From Salibacter sp031581065 (GTDB lineage Bacteria; Bacteroidota; Bacteroidia; Flavobacteriales_G; Salibacteraceae): 64,000 nt of DNA. The DNA is taken from assembly GCF_031581065.1 (NCBI RefSeq), contig NZ_JAVLBN010000009.1, forward strand, positions 1-64,000. The letters run 5' to 3'. Position 1 is the first letter of the stretch, and each line of letters opens with the position of its first letter. The translations under genes and the position numbers were made by a program. The notes under the pieces are model-generated. The model was not told the origin of the DNA. It saw only the letters and a program-made list of their open reading frames with translations, and searched no databases. Below, piece after piece: positions 52,560 to 61,256 of this stretch.

Positions 52560-53736
52560 CGACAAGGTCTTTAGCGATCTCGGTTTTTTGTTTTAACTCA
52601 AATTCACGCGTTTTATTTTGCCCGATAAAAGTAACAACATTTGTATCGTGTTTAAAACCTGCTCCTTCAGTTTTGAGTGAATTCAACACAATTAAATCAA
52701 AATTCTTCTTTACGAGTTTCTTTTTGGCGTTTTCAAGCAGGTTTTCAGTTTCCATTGCAAAGCCAATCAGTTTTTGGTCAGATCGCTTTTTAGCCCCGAG
52801 GGATTCCGCTATATCAGGGTTCTTCGTAAGCTCAAGCGTGATTGAATCATCAGACTTTTTGATCTTTTCATCACTGATATCTTTAGGCCTGTAATCTGAT
52901 ACAGCAGCGGCCATGATTCCCACATGGCAATCACCGTAGAGTTTTGTTGCTGTATTGTGCATCTCCACTGCGCTCTGAACGTGATGAATAGTGATATTAG
53001 GATGATTCACTTCAATCCCTGACGGACCTAACACCAGGTCAACTTTACCGCCACGTTTCGCTACTTCACTGGCAATTGCGATTCCCATTTTACCGGAACT
53101 GTGATTGCCAATAAACCGAACGGGGTCCAGAGATTCATAAGTAGGTCCGGCAGTAACGAGATAACGCTGGCCATCTAAAGAGTTGGCTGTTTGGAAAAAA
53201 CTTTCAAGTTCATCGATGATATGCTCCGGTTCTGACAGCCTCCCCTGCCCTTCAAGTCCGCTGGCCAGCTCACCACTTTCTGATTCAATGATTTCATTTC
53301 CTCTGCTCCTGAGCAAATTGAGGTTAGCCTGTGTTGAAGGATGACGATACATGTCGAGATCCATTGCAGGAGCTACCATAACAGGACATTTTGCACTCAG
53401 GTAAGTTGCCATCAACACATTGTCACAAATTCCCTGAACCATTTTCCCCATGGTATTAGCTGAACAGGGCGCTATAAGGAGTAGATCGCCCCACATTCCC
53501 AGTTCAACATGATTATTCCAAATTCCCTGATCGTGATCCTGCACGTAAGAAGAAACAACCGGATTTTTAGAAAGCGTACCAATTGTGAGCGGTGTGATAA
53601 ACTGAGTTGCATCAGGTGTCATAACAACCCTAACATCAGCACCATTTTTCACCAGGCCTCTAACAAGAATAGCGGCTTTATAGGCCGCTATACTGCCGGT
53701 TATACCGAGAACAATTTTTTTATTTTGAAGGCTCAT
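52540..53736 (-). CDS. coaBC: Bifunctional phosphopantothenoylcysteine decarboxylase / phosphopantothenate-cysteine ligase
   Basis: 398 residues. Two consecutive steps of coenzyme A synthesis. CoaC domain (about 1-180): KKIVLGITGSIAAYKAAILVRGL, HVELGMWGDLLLIAPCSANTMGKM and PVMVAPAMDLDMYRHPS. CoaB domain (about 185-398): YLVTAGPTYESLDPVRFIGNHSSGKMGIAIA, MAAAVSDYRPK and KLIGFAMETENLLENAKKKLVKKNFDLIVLN. Complete, ordinary length. Confidence 0.96.
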   Translation of the reverse strand: MSLQNKKIVLGITGSIAAYKAAILVRGLVKNGADVRVVMTPDATQFITPLTIGTLSKNPVVSSYVQDHDQGIWNNHVELGMWGDLLLIAPCSANTMGKMVQGICDNVLMATYLSAKCPVMVAPAMDLDMYRHPSTQANLNLLRSRGNEIIESESGELASGLEGQGRLSEPEHIIDELESFFQTANSLDGQRYLVTAGPTYESLDPVRFIGNHSSGKMGIAIASEVAKRGGKVDLVLGPSGIEVNHPNITIHHVQSAVEMHNTATKLYGDCHVGIMAAAVSDYRPKDISDEKIKKSDDSITLELTKNPDIAESLGAKKRSDQKLIGFAMETENLLENAKKKLVKKNFDLIVLNSLKTEGAGFKHDTNVVTFIGQNKTREFELKQKTEIAKDLVDEIISL

Positions 53737-53745
53737 AAAAGAGGC

Positions 53746-54081
53746 TTAATCTTCCTCCTGAGCATCTTTGGCGGGGTTTCTATAATAGGTTGCGCCACTC
53801 ATGAACTCTTCCATAGCTAATGCTGTTGGTTTTGGAAGACGCTCGTAAAATTTAGAGATTTCAATCTGCTCGCGATTTTCAAAAATCTCTTCAAGATTAT
53901 CAGATGAAGAAGCAAACTCTTCCAACTTTGAGTTCAACTCATCTTTGATCTCAAGCCCAACTTGATCAGCTCGCTTAGCAACTACTGAAAGCGCTTCGTA
54001 AACATTACCCGTAACATCGCCAATTTTATCAACATCGCGTGTTACAGTAGTCATTGGGGCATTTGTCTTTTTGTAATCCAT
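53746..54081 (-). CDS. rpoZ: RNA polymerase omega subunit
   Basis: 111 residues. Bacteroidota-type omega: NVYEALSVVAKRADQVGLEIKDELNSKLEEF contains the conserved ALxxxxxRAxQ helix, and LPKPTALAMEEFMSG is the family's C-terminal signature. Assists RNA polymerase assembly. Lies between bamD and coaBC as expected (4 and 9 bp spacings). Confidence 0.88.
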   Translation of the reverse strand: MDYKKTNAPMTTVTRDVDKIGDVTGNVYEALSVVAKRADQVGLEIKDELNSKLEEFASSSDNLEEIFENREQIEISKFYERLPKPTALAMEEFMSGATYYRNPAKDAQEED

Positions 54082-54085
54082 AATA

Positions 54086-54904
54086 TTAGCTCTTGTTTGC
54101 TACTTTGGTTTCTCTTTTCAACTCCTGTAATTCAGAGTACCACTTTTCAGCCTCCACTATACTTTTAGAATCGGGAAACCGATCTACAAAAGTAATATAA
54201 GCCTTTAAAGCGGCATCAATTCTTTCTTCTTTTTTGCTTTTAATACTGTTGACCGCCAATTTGTACCTGGCTTTGAAAATAAGGAAATAAGCCTCTTCTC
54301 TGTATTTCGTATCAGGGAAATTGCTCAACAAATTATCAAACTCCGTGTATGCAGCTCTGTAGTCCTCCATCTTGAGGTATTGTTTAGCTGCATTGTATCG
54401 CTTGTACTCCAACTTTGTTTCGAGCTCAGTAATCAATTGCGTACAGGTATCAGCTCTTTTACTTTTGGGGTAATCATTGATGTACAACTGCAATTTGTCA
54501 ATTGCTTTTCTGGTCGGATCCTGATCCAGGCTGTAATTGGGCGACATCTTGTATTGACAGTAAGCCGCCATGTATTGGCATTCTTTGGCGTAGTCTGATC
54601 GCGGAAAAGTCTCTACAAATTTATCAAAGCGATGGCTCGCCAATAAGTAGTCTTCAAGATAATAATCACTGTAAGCGTAGATGTAATAAAGTTTCTCAGC
54701 TCGATCAGTCCCCCTGTAGAAAGCGATTAATTCCTCAATGAGCGGATATGCTTTGTAATATTCACCTTCATTATAATACTCCATTGTTTTGCTGTACTTA
54801 TACTCGATATCACTGGATTTGAGCACTTTATTGTACTCTGAACATCCGCTGATCAATACAGCCGTCATAATAATAAAGATGTAAAACGCTTTGGACCTGA
54901 TCAT
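54086..54904 (-). CDS. bamD: Outer-membrane assembly factor BamD
   Basis: 272 residues. Lipoprotein (lipobox LISGC) followed by five TPR-like repeats (EYNKVLKSSDIEYKYSKTMEYYNEGEYYKAYPLIEEL, FPRSDYAKECQYMAAYCQY). Part of the BAM complex that folds outer-membrane barrels. First gene of bamD-rpoZ-coaBC-porD. ATG 54904 preferred; ATG 54910 is equivalent. Confidence 0.93.
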   Translation of the reverse strand: MIRSKAFYIFIIMTAVLISGCSEYNKVLKSSDIEYKYSKTMEYYNEGEYYKAYPLIEELIAFYRGTDRAEKLYYIYAYSDYYLEDYLLASHRFDKFVETFPRSDYAKECQYMAAYCQYKMSPNYSLDQDPTRKAIDKLQLYINDYPKSKRADTCTQLITELETKLEYKRYNAAKQYLKMEDYRAAYTEFDNLLSNFPDTKYREEAYFLIFKARYKLAVNSIKSKKEERIDAALKAYITFVDRFPDSKSIVEAEKWYSELQELKRETKVANKS

Positions 54905-54989
54905 AAACATCGTGCAAAATTAGTGTTTTCCATTACAAATAAAACGAACCATTTATACAATCGACTGTTAATAAACCTAAATACCTAAA

Positions 54990-55020
54990 ATTGTATTTTG
55001 AGGGATTAATCTTAGTTTTG
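54990..55020 (+). promoter_or_regulatory. Candidate Bacteroidota-type promoter
   Basis: TTG at 54991-54993, a 19-bp spacer and TAGTTTTG (55013-55020) match the -33/-7 consensus well. It drives the GTG-start gene at 55068, with a leader of about 40 nt. Confidence 0.55.
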
Positions 55021-55067
55021 CCGATTGATTCTCATAGTGAATTGACTAGAACTAAAACGAAGGAATT

Positions 55068-56312
55068 GTGGATATATTTGAGAAATTAAAGGTTAATAGA
55101 GGGCCACTAGGTCAATATTCAAACAGTACACACGGTTATTTCACTTTCCCAAAGCTAGAAGGTGAAATCTCTAATAAAATGAAATTTCGCGGAAAGGATG
55201 TTCTCGTTTGGAGTCTCAACAACTATCTGGGACTTTCAAACCATCCTGAAGTGCGCAGAGTAGATGCTGAGTCTTCTAAAAAACACGGTCTTGGTAACCC
55301 AATGGGTGCTCGTATAATGAGTGGTAATACAGCCATGCATGAAGAACTTGAACGAGAGCTTGCAGACTACGTTCAAAAAGAGGATGCCATTTTGTTGAAC
55401 TATGGCTACCAGGGTATTGCATCAGCAATTGATGCCGTTGTAGACAGAAATGATGTTATCGTTTACGACTCTGAGTCGCATGCCTGCATCATGGATGGCA
55501 TGAGAATGCACCAGGGAAAACGCTTTGTTTATCCGCACAATGATATCGAAGCTTTGAAAGTTCGCCTTGAGCGTGCAACAAAACTCACTGAAAAAAATGA
55601 TGGCGGAATTCTCGTTATTACTGAAGGAGTTTTTGGAATGGCCGGTGACCAGGGAAAGCTTAAAGAAATTGTTGAACTCAAAAAGCAATACAATTTCCGT
55701 TTTATGGTCGATGATGCTCACGGCATTGGGACAATGGGCGAAAATGGTGCTGGAACAGGTGTTCACCAGGGATGCCAGGACGAAATAGACATTTATTTTG
55801 GGACATTTGCAAAATCTTTTTCTTCAATTGGTGCGTTCATCGCTTCAAATGAAAATGTTGTAGAGTTCCTGCGTTACAATACACGTTCTCAAATATTTGC
55901 AAAGTCTCTTCCTTACCCAATTGTTGAAGGTGCCCTTAAAAGGCTTGAAATTATGCGTAATGAACCTCAGCATAAAGAAAAGCTTTGGGAAATTGCGAAT
56001 GCTTTGCAAAATGGATTGAGAGAAAAAGGTTTCAACCTTGGAAGAACAAACACTCCTGTAACTCCTGTTTTCTTATCTGGTGGTACATTTGAAGCAGCTA
56101 ATATCATCTTTGATTTGCGTGAAAATCACGGGTTATTCTGCTCGATGGTTGTTTATCCTGTTGTTCCAAAAGATGTGTTTATGTTGAGGCTTATTCCAAC
56201 AGCAGTTCACACTCTTGAAGATGTCGAATACACTATCGATAAATTTGAAAAAATAAAAGCAAAACTCGATGCTAGCGAATATGCTAAAGATCGTTTTGAG
56301 TTAGTATCTTAA
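55068..56312 (+). CDS. Alpha-oxoamine synthase (serine palmitoyltransferase / CapB-like)
   Basis: 414 residues, PLP fold type I. Condenses an amino acid with an acyl-CoA; in Bacteroidota such enzymes start sphingolipid or capnine synthesis. Key segments: LVWSLNNYLGLSNHPEVR, LLNYGYQGIASAIDAVVDRNDVIVYDSESHACIMDG, FMVDDAHGIGTMGENGAGTG (PLP-binding DDAHG) and FGTFAKSFSSIGAF with the Schiff-base Lys. GLFCSMVVYPVVPKDVFMLRLIPTAVHT is the family end. The start is GTG 55068, preceded by AAGGAATT. Substrate (serine or cysteate) is not resolved. Confidence 0.88.
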   Translation: MDIFEKLKVNRGPLGQYSNSTHGYFTFPKLEGEISNKMKFRGKDVLVWSLNNYLGLSNHPEVRRVDAESSKKHGLGNPMGARIMSGNTAMHEELERELADYVQKEDAILLNYGYQGIASAIDAVVDRNDVIVYDSESHACIMDGMRMHQGKRFVYPHNDIEALKVRLERATKLTEKNDGGILVITEGVFGMAGDQGKLKEIVELKKQYNFRFMVDDAHGIGTMGENGAGTGVHQGCQDEIDIYFGTFAKSFSSIGAFIASNENVVEFLRYNTRSQIFAKSLPYPIVEGALKRLEIMRNEPQHKEKLWEIANALQNGLREKGFNLGRTNTPVTPVFLSGGTFEAANIIFDLRENHGLFCSMVVYPVVPKDVFMLRLIPTAVHTLEDVEYTIDKFEKIKAKLDASEYAKDRFELVS

Positions 56313-56338
56313 AGTATTCATTTTCATAATAAAACATT

Positions 56339-56373
56339 AAAGGGGTTGCTTTTTATTTGCACCCCTTTTTTTT
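56339..56373 (+). terminator. Intrinsic terminator
   Basis: AAAGGGGT pairs with ACCCCTTT, extended by a GC pair within the loop, followed by an eight-T run. It ends the synthase gene at 56312. Confidence 0.88.
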
Positions 56374-56393
56374 GGATTAAACTATATTCCGCT

Positions 56394-56858
56394 ATGAAAA
56401 AAATAATTGCTCAATTATTGGCTCTGACCATTACCCTAATATTTACAGCAACTAATACCAGCGCTCAATATGATTCAACGCTCGCAAAAGAGCTGGGCGC
56501 TGACAAATACGGAATGAAAATGTACGTTTTTGTCATGCTCAAAAGCGGTGAAACAAAAATCGAGGATACCGAAAAAAGAGAAGAAATTATGGCTGGTCAC
56601 CTCCGTAATATTCAAAAGCTGGTCACAGCTAAAAAAATGGTTGTGGCCGGACCAATGAGCGAAAACAAAAATGATTTAAGAGGCATCTTCATCATGAATG
56701 TGAGGAAAGTTGAAGAGGCTAAAAAATTATTACAGTCAGATCCGGCAATACAAAAAGGGGCACTTAGAGCAGAATACTATCCATGGTACGGATCAGCCGC
56801 CTTACCAAAGTATCTTCCTTACCACGATAAAATTGAGAAAAACAGTGTTTCTGAATAA
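56394..56858 (+). CDS. Exported YCII-domain protein
   Basis: 154 residues. Signal peptide (about 1-24, ending NTSAQ), then a YCII-related ferredoxin-like domain (about 42-130; KMYVFVMLKSGETKIEDTE, HLRNIQKLVTAKKMVVAGPM, GIFIMNVRKVEEAKKLLQSDPAI, RAEYYPWYGS). YCII domains are usually cytosolic; a secreted form is typical of some Bacteroidota. The ATG at 56394 is chosen because the earlier in-frame start at 56346 lies within the preceding terminator. Confidence 0.8.
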   Translation: MKKIIAQLLALTITLIFTATNTSAQYDSTLAKELGADKYGMKMYVFVMLKSGETKIEDTEKREEIMAGHLRNIQKLVTAKKMVVAGPMSENKNDLRGIFIMNVRKVEEAKKLLQSDPAIQKGALRAEYYPWYGSAALPKYLPYHDKIEKNSVSE

Positions 56859-57000
56859 CTAATATTTCACTAAAAAAATCACTCTTTTAAAACAAAGTTT
56901 TTTTAATCAGTTTTTTGCACCAAAATCAATACAAAATAAATATATTGCTGGTCTGATGAAAAACTTATTAATTAAGCGCGTAACACTTCCCTGAATCTAT

Positions 57001-60000
57001 ATGAAAGATAGTAGCTTCATGGATGTTCATGGCAAATCAACAGATTTGTCGTTTTTAGAAGTTATTCCAAATCCTATATGGATTTATGATCATGACCGGT
57101 CGACCTTTGTTTTTGCCAATAAGGCTGCCATTAAATTATATGGATATTCCGCCAAAGACTTTCAAAAGCTTCAGTTGAGTGACATTCAGGTGAAAGAAAT
57201 ACCTGAGAAAAAGAACGCTAAAAGCGGTAAGCTTTTTGAGCACCGCAACAAAAACGGAGATCCACTCTATGTTAAAGTTCAATCTCAAAAAACAGAGCTT
57301 AATGGTAAAAAGGTCCATCTCTACTCGATAAACGATATTACTGAAAACTTCTCCCAAAACAATCTATCTGAAAGGAATAGAGCGCTTCTCAATGCTATTG
57401 CTGAGGTCAACAGTTCATTCATCCTGAATGCTGACTGGCTGAAAGCTCTTCAAAAATGCCTCGCAATTATTGGTAAAACAATTGACGGTGATCGCGTGTA
57501 TTTTTTCAATACTGAAATTGAGAAAAATGCGAATAGAGTCATCGCTTCTCAAATTGCAGAGTGGTGTGCTGAGGGTATTCAACCTGAAATAGATAATGAG
57601 ATGCTTCAAAATTTGGATCTCTCACCATTTAGCTTTTTTGTGAATTCACTGCTCAGTAAAAAACCATTTGACCAATATGTAGCTACTATTTCAGATAATG
57701 AATTTAAATCATTACTCGAGTCTCAAAACATTAAATCCATTCTAATATACCCTGTTTCCTCAGGTGAAAACATTCATGGCTTCATTGGTATTGATGCCTG
57801 TCACGAAAAAAGAAAGTGGAGAAAAGATGAAATTGGGCTAGTCAAGTCATTTGCTACTACCATAGCAGGTACAATTGACAAGCAACTCGCTATGAAGTCT
57901 GTCAAGTTAAGTAAAGATCGTTTTAAAGCGATGGTTCGCGAAGGGGCAGATCTAATCACTATGATAGATAAGGAAGGTAATTTCACCTATGTAGGAGACA
58001 ATATTTTATCTGTTTTAGATATTAGTCCAGATTGGTTAAATGGCAAAAATGCGTTTGATTTCGTCCACCAAGATGATGTAGATTATGTAAGATCCTACTT
58101 AACGCGTGTTTTCAATGAAGAAAAAAGAGTCAAAATACCGGCTTTTAGATTCATAGATGGTAAAGGGAATTGGAGGTGGATGTCTAGTGTTATAACAAAT
58201 CTTTCTAATGATGAAGCTGTCAAAGGCATTGTTGCTAATACAAGAGACATCACAAAAGAAAAAGAGTATTCCCTGAGGCTTGAAAAAGCCAATGATCGAT
58301 ACAGAATTGCAGCTCAGGTATCTGACGAGCACATCTACGACTGGGATATAAATGAAAACAGAATCATTCAATCATCTGAGTCATTTAAGCGAATTTTTGG
58401 GTTTGAGCTCAATAACCAGGATTTGCTATCTCGAAACTTTTGGAAGAATCAATTACCAAAATCAGAATCTGACAGGCTTCACAATGAGCAAATACATGCG
58501 TTTAAAGATAAATCTCTCAATACCATTTCTTACAACTACCAACTAAAAACTCCAGAAGGAGCAACTAAACAATTACTGGACACAGCCAGGTTATTCAGAG
58601 ATGAGAAGGGAAGAGTAACCAGAGTTGTTGGATCAGTGAAAGATATTACTCCTGTTCTGCTCAAAAAGACTGAAGACAAGCTATTACAATCATTATCAAC
58701 TCTAGTTGGAAAAGGATCCAATTTCGATAAGGGCATTAGCGACATGCTCGAGTTGCTAACAAGATATTCTAAAGCTCAAATTGCTGAATACTGGAGTCTG
58801 ACAGGTGATGACAAGGAAATTCATTTAACCCAGTCATACTCCAGAACTGAAATTGGAGACAAATTTCATCAATTATCTAACGATATAACATCTTTCGACT
58901 TTAATAGTGGTTCAACTGTTGAAAGATGGAAAAACGATGAATTAGTGATATGGAATAACCTCGGACACAACGAACAGTTTGTTCGCAAAGACGCAGCCTT
59001 GAGAATAGGTTTAAAATCAGCGATTGGTGTTCCTATTATCCATCAAAAATCACTTATAGGAGTCATTATCCTTCTATCTGACAAAAAGAGTAAACACTGG
59101 AAAGATGTACAAAAAATGTTGGGCCACCTCTGCGAACAATTGGGGCCGGTACTCAATCAAAAACGCGTACAGGAAGAGTTAAACAGCTTTTTTGAACTAT
59201 CTCCTGATCTATTAGCTATAACCAGCAAAGAAGGATTTTTTAGAAAAACCAATATAGCATTCAAAGAAGTACTCGGCTACAAACAATCAGAGATTCTCGA
59301 CAAATCTATATGTAGCTTCACACATCAAGACGACTACGAACTCATAAACGAAGCCTTAAAAAATGTTGAGTTTGAACCAAAAGAATTGCGAGCCAGGTTT
59401 ATCAGTAAACAAGGTGTTATAAAATGGCTCAACTGGCGATTCCGCTACAACAACCAATCAAAACAAGTTTATGCTGTAGCTAAAGATATTACAGCCCGCC
59501 AATTAGTAAGATTCCAACTACAGGATACATTAGAAAAGTTAAAGAGTGCTCAGGATATAGCTAATCTCGGTTACTGGAACAGAAGTTTAGATCAAGAGAA
59601 CATCGAATGGTCAGATGAAGTCTACCGTATTTACGAGTATGATGTCAATGCCATAACTCCTACACATAATTTCTTTATAGAGCACATGCCTGCTGACGAT
59701 CGTCCCGAGTTCAACCTCCTTTTCAATAAAATGTTGAAAGACCCTGAAAATGGCTCTGAACGTGAATTCACTCACAGAATTATAACCAGCAATGGTGACA
59801 CAAAATGGGTCTACCAAAAAATGAAAGTCATCACTGATGAAAGTGGTACCCCATCTTACATTGAAGGAATCATTCAGGATATTACAGAACGTAAACAATA
59901 CGAGGAACTCCTGAAAATCAGCAATGAGCGTTTTGAGTTGGCTATGAAGTCGACCAATGAAATGATTTGGGACTGGAATCACGTTTCTAATGAAGTTTCA

Positions 60001-60525
60001 CGTGGTTTTGGCTATCAAAAAGAATACGGCTACCAAGCAACAGAAAAGGTTACGCTCGACAACTCGTGGTTCAGCCTCATTCATCCTGATGATCGTGAAC
60101 ACGTTTACAACTCAGTCAGTCATGTACTAGACAACACACGAGAAGATTACTGGTATCAGGAATACAGAATTATTAAGCCCAATGGAGAAGTAGCTTACAT
60201 TCTCGATAGGGCTTACATTTTGAGAAATGAAAATGATGAAGCTATTAGATCTGTTGGTGCTTCGCTAGATGCAACAGATTCACGCAAACAGATGCACGCC
60301 ATTCAAAAGCAAAACGAGACGCTCAAAGAAATTGCCTGGACTCAATCGCACGTTATTCGCGCACCAATTGTAAGAATAATGGGCATTCTTGATCTCATTG
60401 AGCAGCAGTACCAAAACATTGATCCCAATTTAAAAGATCAGCTCGAAATACTTGCTAAATCAGCTCACGAACTCGATGACTTAACTCGAGATATCACCAA
60501 AAAGACAGAGTCAATAAACTATTGA
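57001..60525 (+). CDS. Multi-PAS/GAF sensor protein ending in a DHp-like domain, no ATPase domain
   Basis: 1174 residues, no transmembrane segment seen. N-terminal PAS (about 12-115), GAF-like (about 125-300), then PAS domains at about 305-420, 430-550, a second GAF-like (about 560-720), and PAS domains at about 725-840, 845-975 and 980-1105. Each PAS ends in a typical GxxxDITxRK-like linker (VKGIVANTRDITKEKEYS, VYAVAKDITARQLV, IEGIIQDITERKQYEEL). The C-terminal 65 residues form an H-box helix (IAWTQSHVIRAPIVRIMGIL, His in QSHVIRAP) plus a second helix (ILAKSAHELDDLTRDI), a DHp domain. The gene stops there; no HATPase N, G1 or G2 boxes exist. It probably receives phosphate from, or titrates, another kinase. 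Confidence 0.85.
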   Translation: MKDSSFMDVHGKSTDLSFLEVIPNPIWIYDHDRSTFVFANKAAIKLYGYSAKDFQKLQLSDIQVKEIPEKKNAKSGKLFEHRNKNGDPLYVKVQSQKTELNGKKVHLYSINDITENFSQNNLSERNRALLNAIAEVNSSFILNADWLKALQKCLAIIGKTIDGDRVYFFNTEIEKNANRVIASQIAEWCAEGIQPEIDNEMLQNLDLSPFSFFVNSLLSKKPFDQYVATISDNEFKSLLESQNIKSILIYPVSSGENIHGFIGIDACHEKRKWRKDEIGLVKSFATTIAGTIDKQLAMKSVKLSKDRFKAMVREGADLITMIDKEGNFTYVGDNILSVLDISPDWLNGKNAFDFVHQDDVDYVRSYLTRVFNEEKRVKIPAFRFIDGKGNWRWMSSVITNLSNDEAVKGIVANTRDITKEKEYSLRLEKANDRYRIAAQVSDEHIYDWDINENRIIQSSESFKRIFGFELNNQDLLSRNFWKNQLPKSESDRLHNEQIHAFKDKSLNTISYNYQLKTPEGATKQLLDTARLFRDEKGRVTRVVGSVKDITPVLLKKTEDKLLQSLSTLVGKGSNFDKGISDMLELLTRYSKAQIAEYWSLTGDDKEIHLTQSYSRTEIGDKFHQLSNDITSFDFNSGSTVERWKNDELVIWNNLGHNEQFVRKDAALRIGLKSAIGVPIIHQKSLIGVIILLSDKKSKHWKDVQKMLGHLCEQLGPVLNQKRVQEELNSFFELSPDLLAITSKEGFFRKTNIAFKEVLGYKQSEILDKSICSFTHQDDYELINEALKNVEFEPKELRARFISKQGVIKWLNWRFRYNNQSKQVYAVAKDITARQLVRFQLQDTLEKLKSAQDIANLGYWNRSLDQENIEWSDEVYRIYEYDVNAITPTHNFFIEHMPADDRPEFNLLFNKMLKDPENGSEREFTHRIITSNGDTKWVYQKMKVITDESGTPSYIEGIIQDITERKQYEELLKISNERFELAMKSTNEMIWDWNHVSNEVSRGFGYQKEYGYQATEKVTLDNSWFSLIHPDDREHVYNSVSHVLDNTREDYWYQEYRIIKPNGEVAYILDRAYILRNENDEAIRSVGASLDATDSRKQMHAIQKQNETLKEIAWTQSHVIRAPIVRIMGILDLIEQQYQNIDPNLKDQLEILAKSAHELDDLTRDITKKTESINY

Positions 60526-61247
60526 TCACTCTTTTCTTTTGGCCGGTAGTGGTATGAAACTCTTACTCCTTTTTGTTCTTCTCTGTCACGGTCAGAGCCG
60601 GAAAAGTCCTCGCCTCGCCACATTGATTCAGGGATCGGACTGTAGTCGCCATCGTAATCCCAGCTGTATTTTTTGCGCTGCGGTCCATCTTTACGGTAAA
60701 TCCAGGCCAGTAAAACACCCATTATGGCTCCAAATAAATGGCCTTCCCAACTAATCTTGTAGTCGATTGGTAAAAGCCCCCAAACCATTCCGCCATAAAG
60801 GAAAACAGTGATGAGCGAAAGCCCCATCATGTTTCGGTTTTTATTGAACAACCCACTAAAAAAGACGAAAAAAGCAAGCGAATAAATCAGTCCGCTCGCC
60901 CCGATGTGAAATGAACTCCTCGCTCCTACCCAAACCCAAAAACCGCCAACTAAAGTCCCATAGATAATGACTTTCCATGCGCTTTTAGGGTAGAAATAAA
61001 AAACAGCTGTTCCAAGAATCAGCATCGGATAAGTATTGTTGATCAAATGGCTCCAGCTACCGTGTAAAAACGGAGAAAACAAAATACCGCGCAAACCGGT
61101 AAAGTCTCGTGGTAAAATTCCGTATTCGGCCCAGGTTGTTCCTGAATAATGCTGAATCAAATGAACAGCCCACATCACTAATACAAAGATTACCGGAAAA
61201 ACGGCACTTTTGAATAACCGCTTACGTGGAGTTATTTCCTTTGACAT
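60519..61247 (-). CDS. Rhomboid-family intramembrane serine protease
   Basis: 242 residues, six helices. Catalytic Ser118 in HIGASGLIYSLAFF (GxSG) and His170 in WEGHLFGAIMG form the dyad. HGSWSHLINNTYPML in the first loop has the HxxxN oxyanion pattern. The hydrophilic C-terminal tail (about 50 residues) is unusually charged. Cleaves within transmembrane helices; substrates unknown. Overlaps the convergent sensor gene by 7 bp. Confidence 0.9.
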   Translation of the reverse strand: MSKEITPRKRLFKSAVFPVIFVLVMWAVHLIQHYSGTTWAEYGILPRDFTGLRGILFSPFLHGSWSHLINNTYPMLILGTAVFYFYPKSAWKVIIYGTLVGGFWVWVGARSSFHIGASGLIYSLAFFVFFSGLFNKNRNMMGLSLITVFLYGGMVWGLLPIDYKISWEGHLFGAIMGVLLAWIYRKDGPQRKKYSWDYDGDYSPIPESMWRGEDFSGSDRDREEQKGVRVSYHYRPKEKSDQ

Positions 61248-61256
61248 TTGGCTAAA

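Larger units (their letters stand above)
2323..60599. repeat. Dispersed 10-bp word GGTCAGADCC, 28 exact copies
   Basis: Forward copies start at 2323, 5874, 9111, 12698, 14902, 16688, 21322, 24535, 26501, 28664, 29601, 34540, 47076 and 60590. Reverse copies (GGHTCTGACC, H = A/C/T) start at 7158, 15641, 21298, 24577, 26941, 28458, 29529, 30634, 34983, 36522, 38473, 44888, 49077 and 56420. The base before the word is always C (21) or T (7), often within TTCAC. The eighth base is T (10), G (10) or A (8), never C. The coordinates given span the whole family; the intervening DNA is not part of it. Confidence 0.9.

Noticed and set aside
56346..56393. Earlier start codon for the YCII gene
   Set aside because: It lies inside the preceding intrinsic terminator, and the added residues would precede a complete signal peptide.
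2323..60599. The GGTCAGADCC word as a Chi or KOPS-like polar signal
   Set aside because: Strand counts are equal (14 and 14). A polar recombination or segregation signal should favour one strand over 64 kb, unless a replication terminus lies here.
2..60599. The same word as the target of the type I system at the left edge
   Set aside because: Type I targets are two short parts separated by a 6-8 bp gap; this word is continuous with only one variable base. Restriction targets also tend to be depleted, not enriched.
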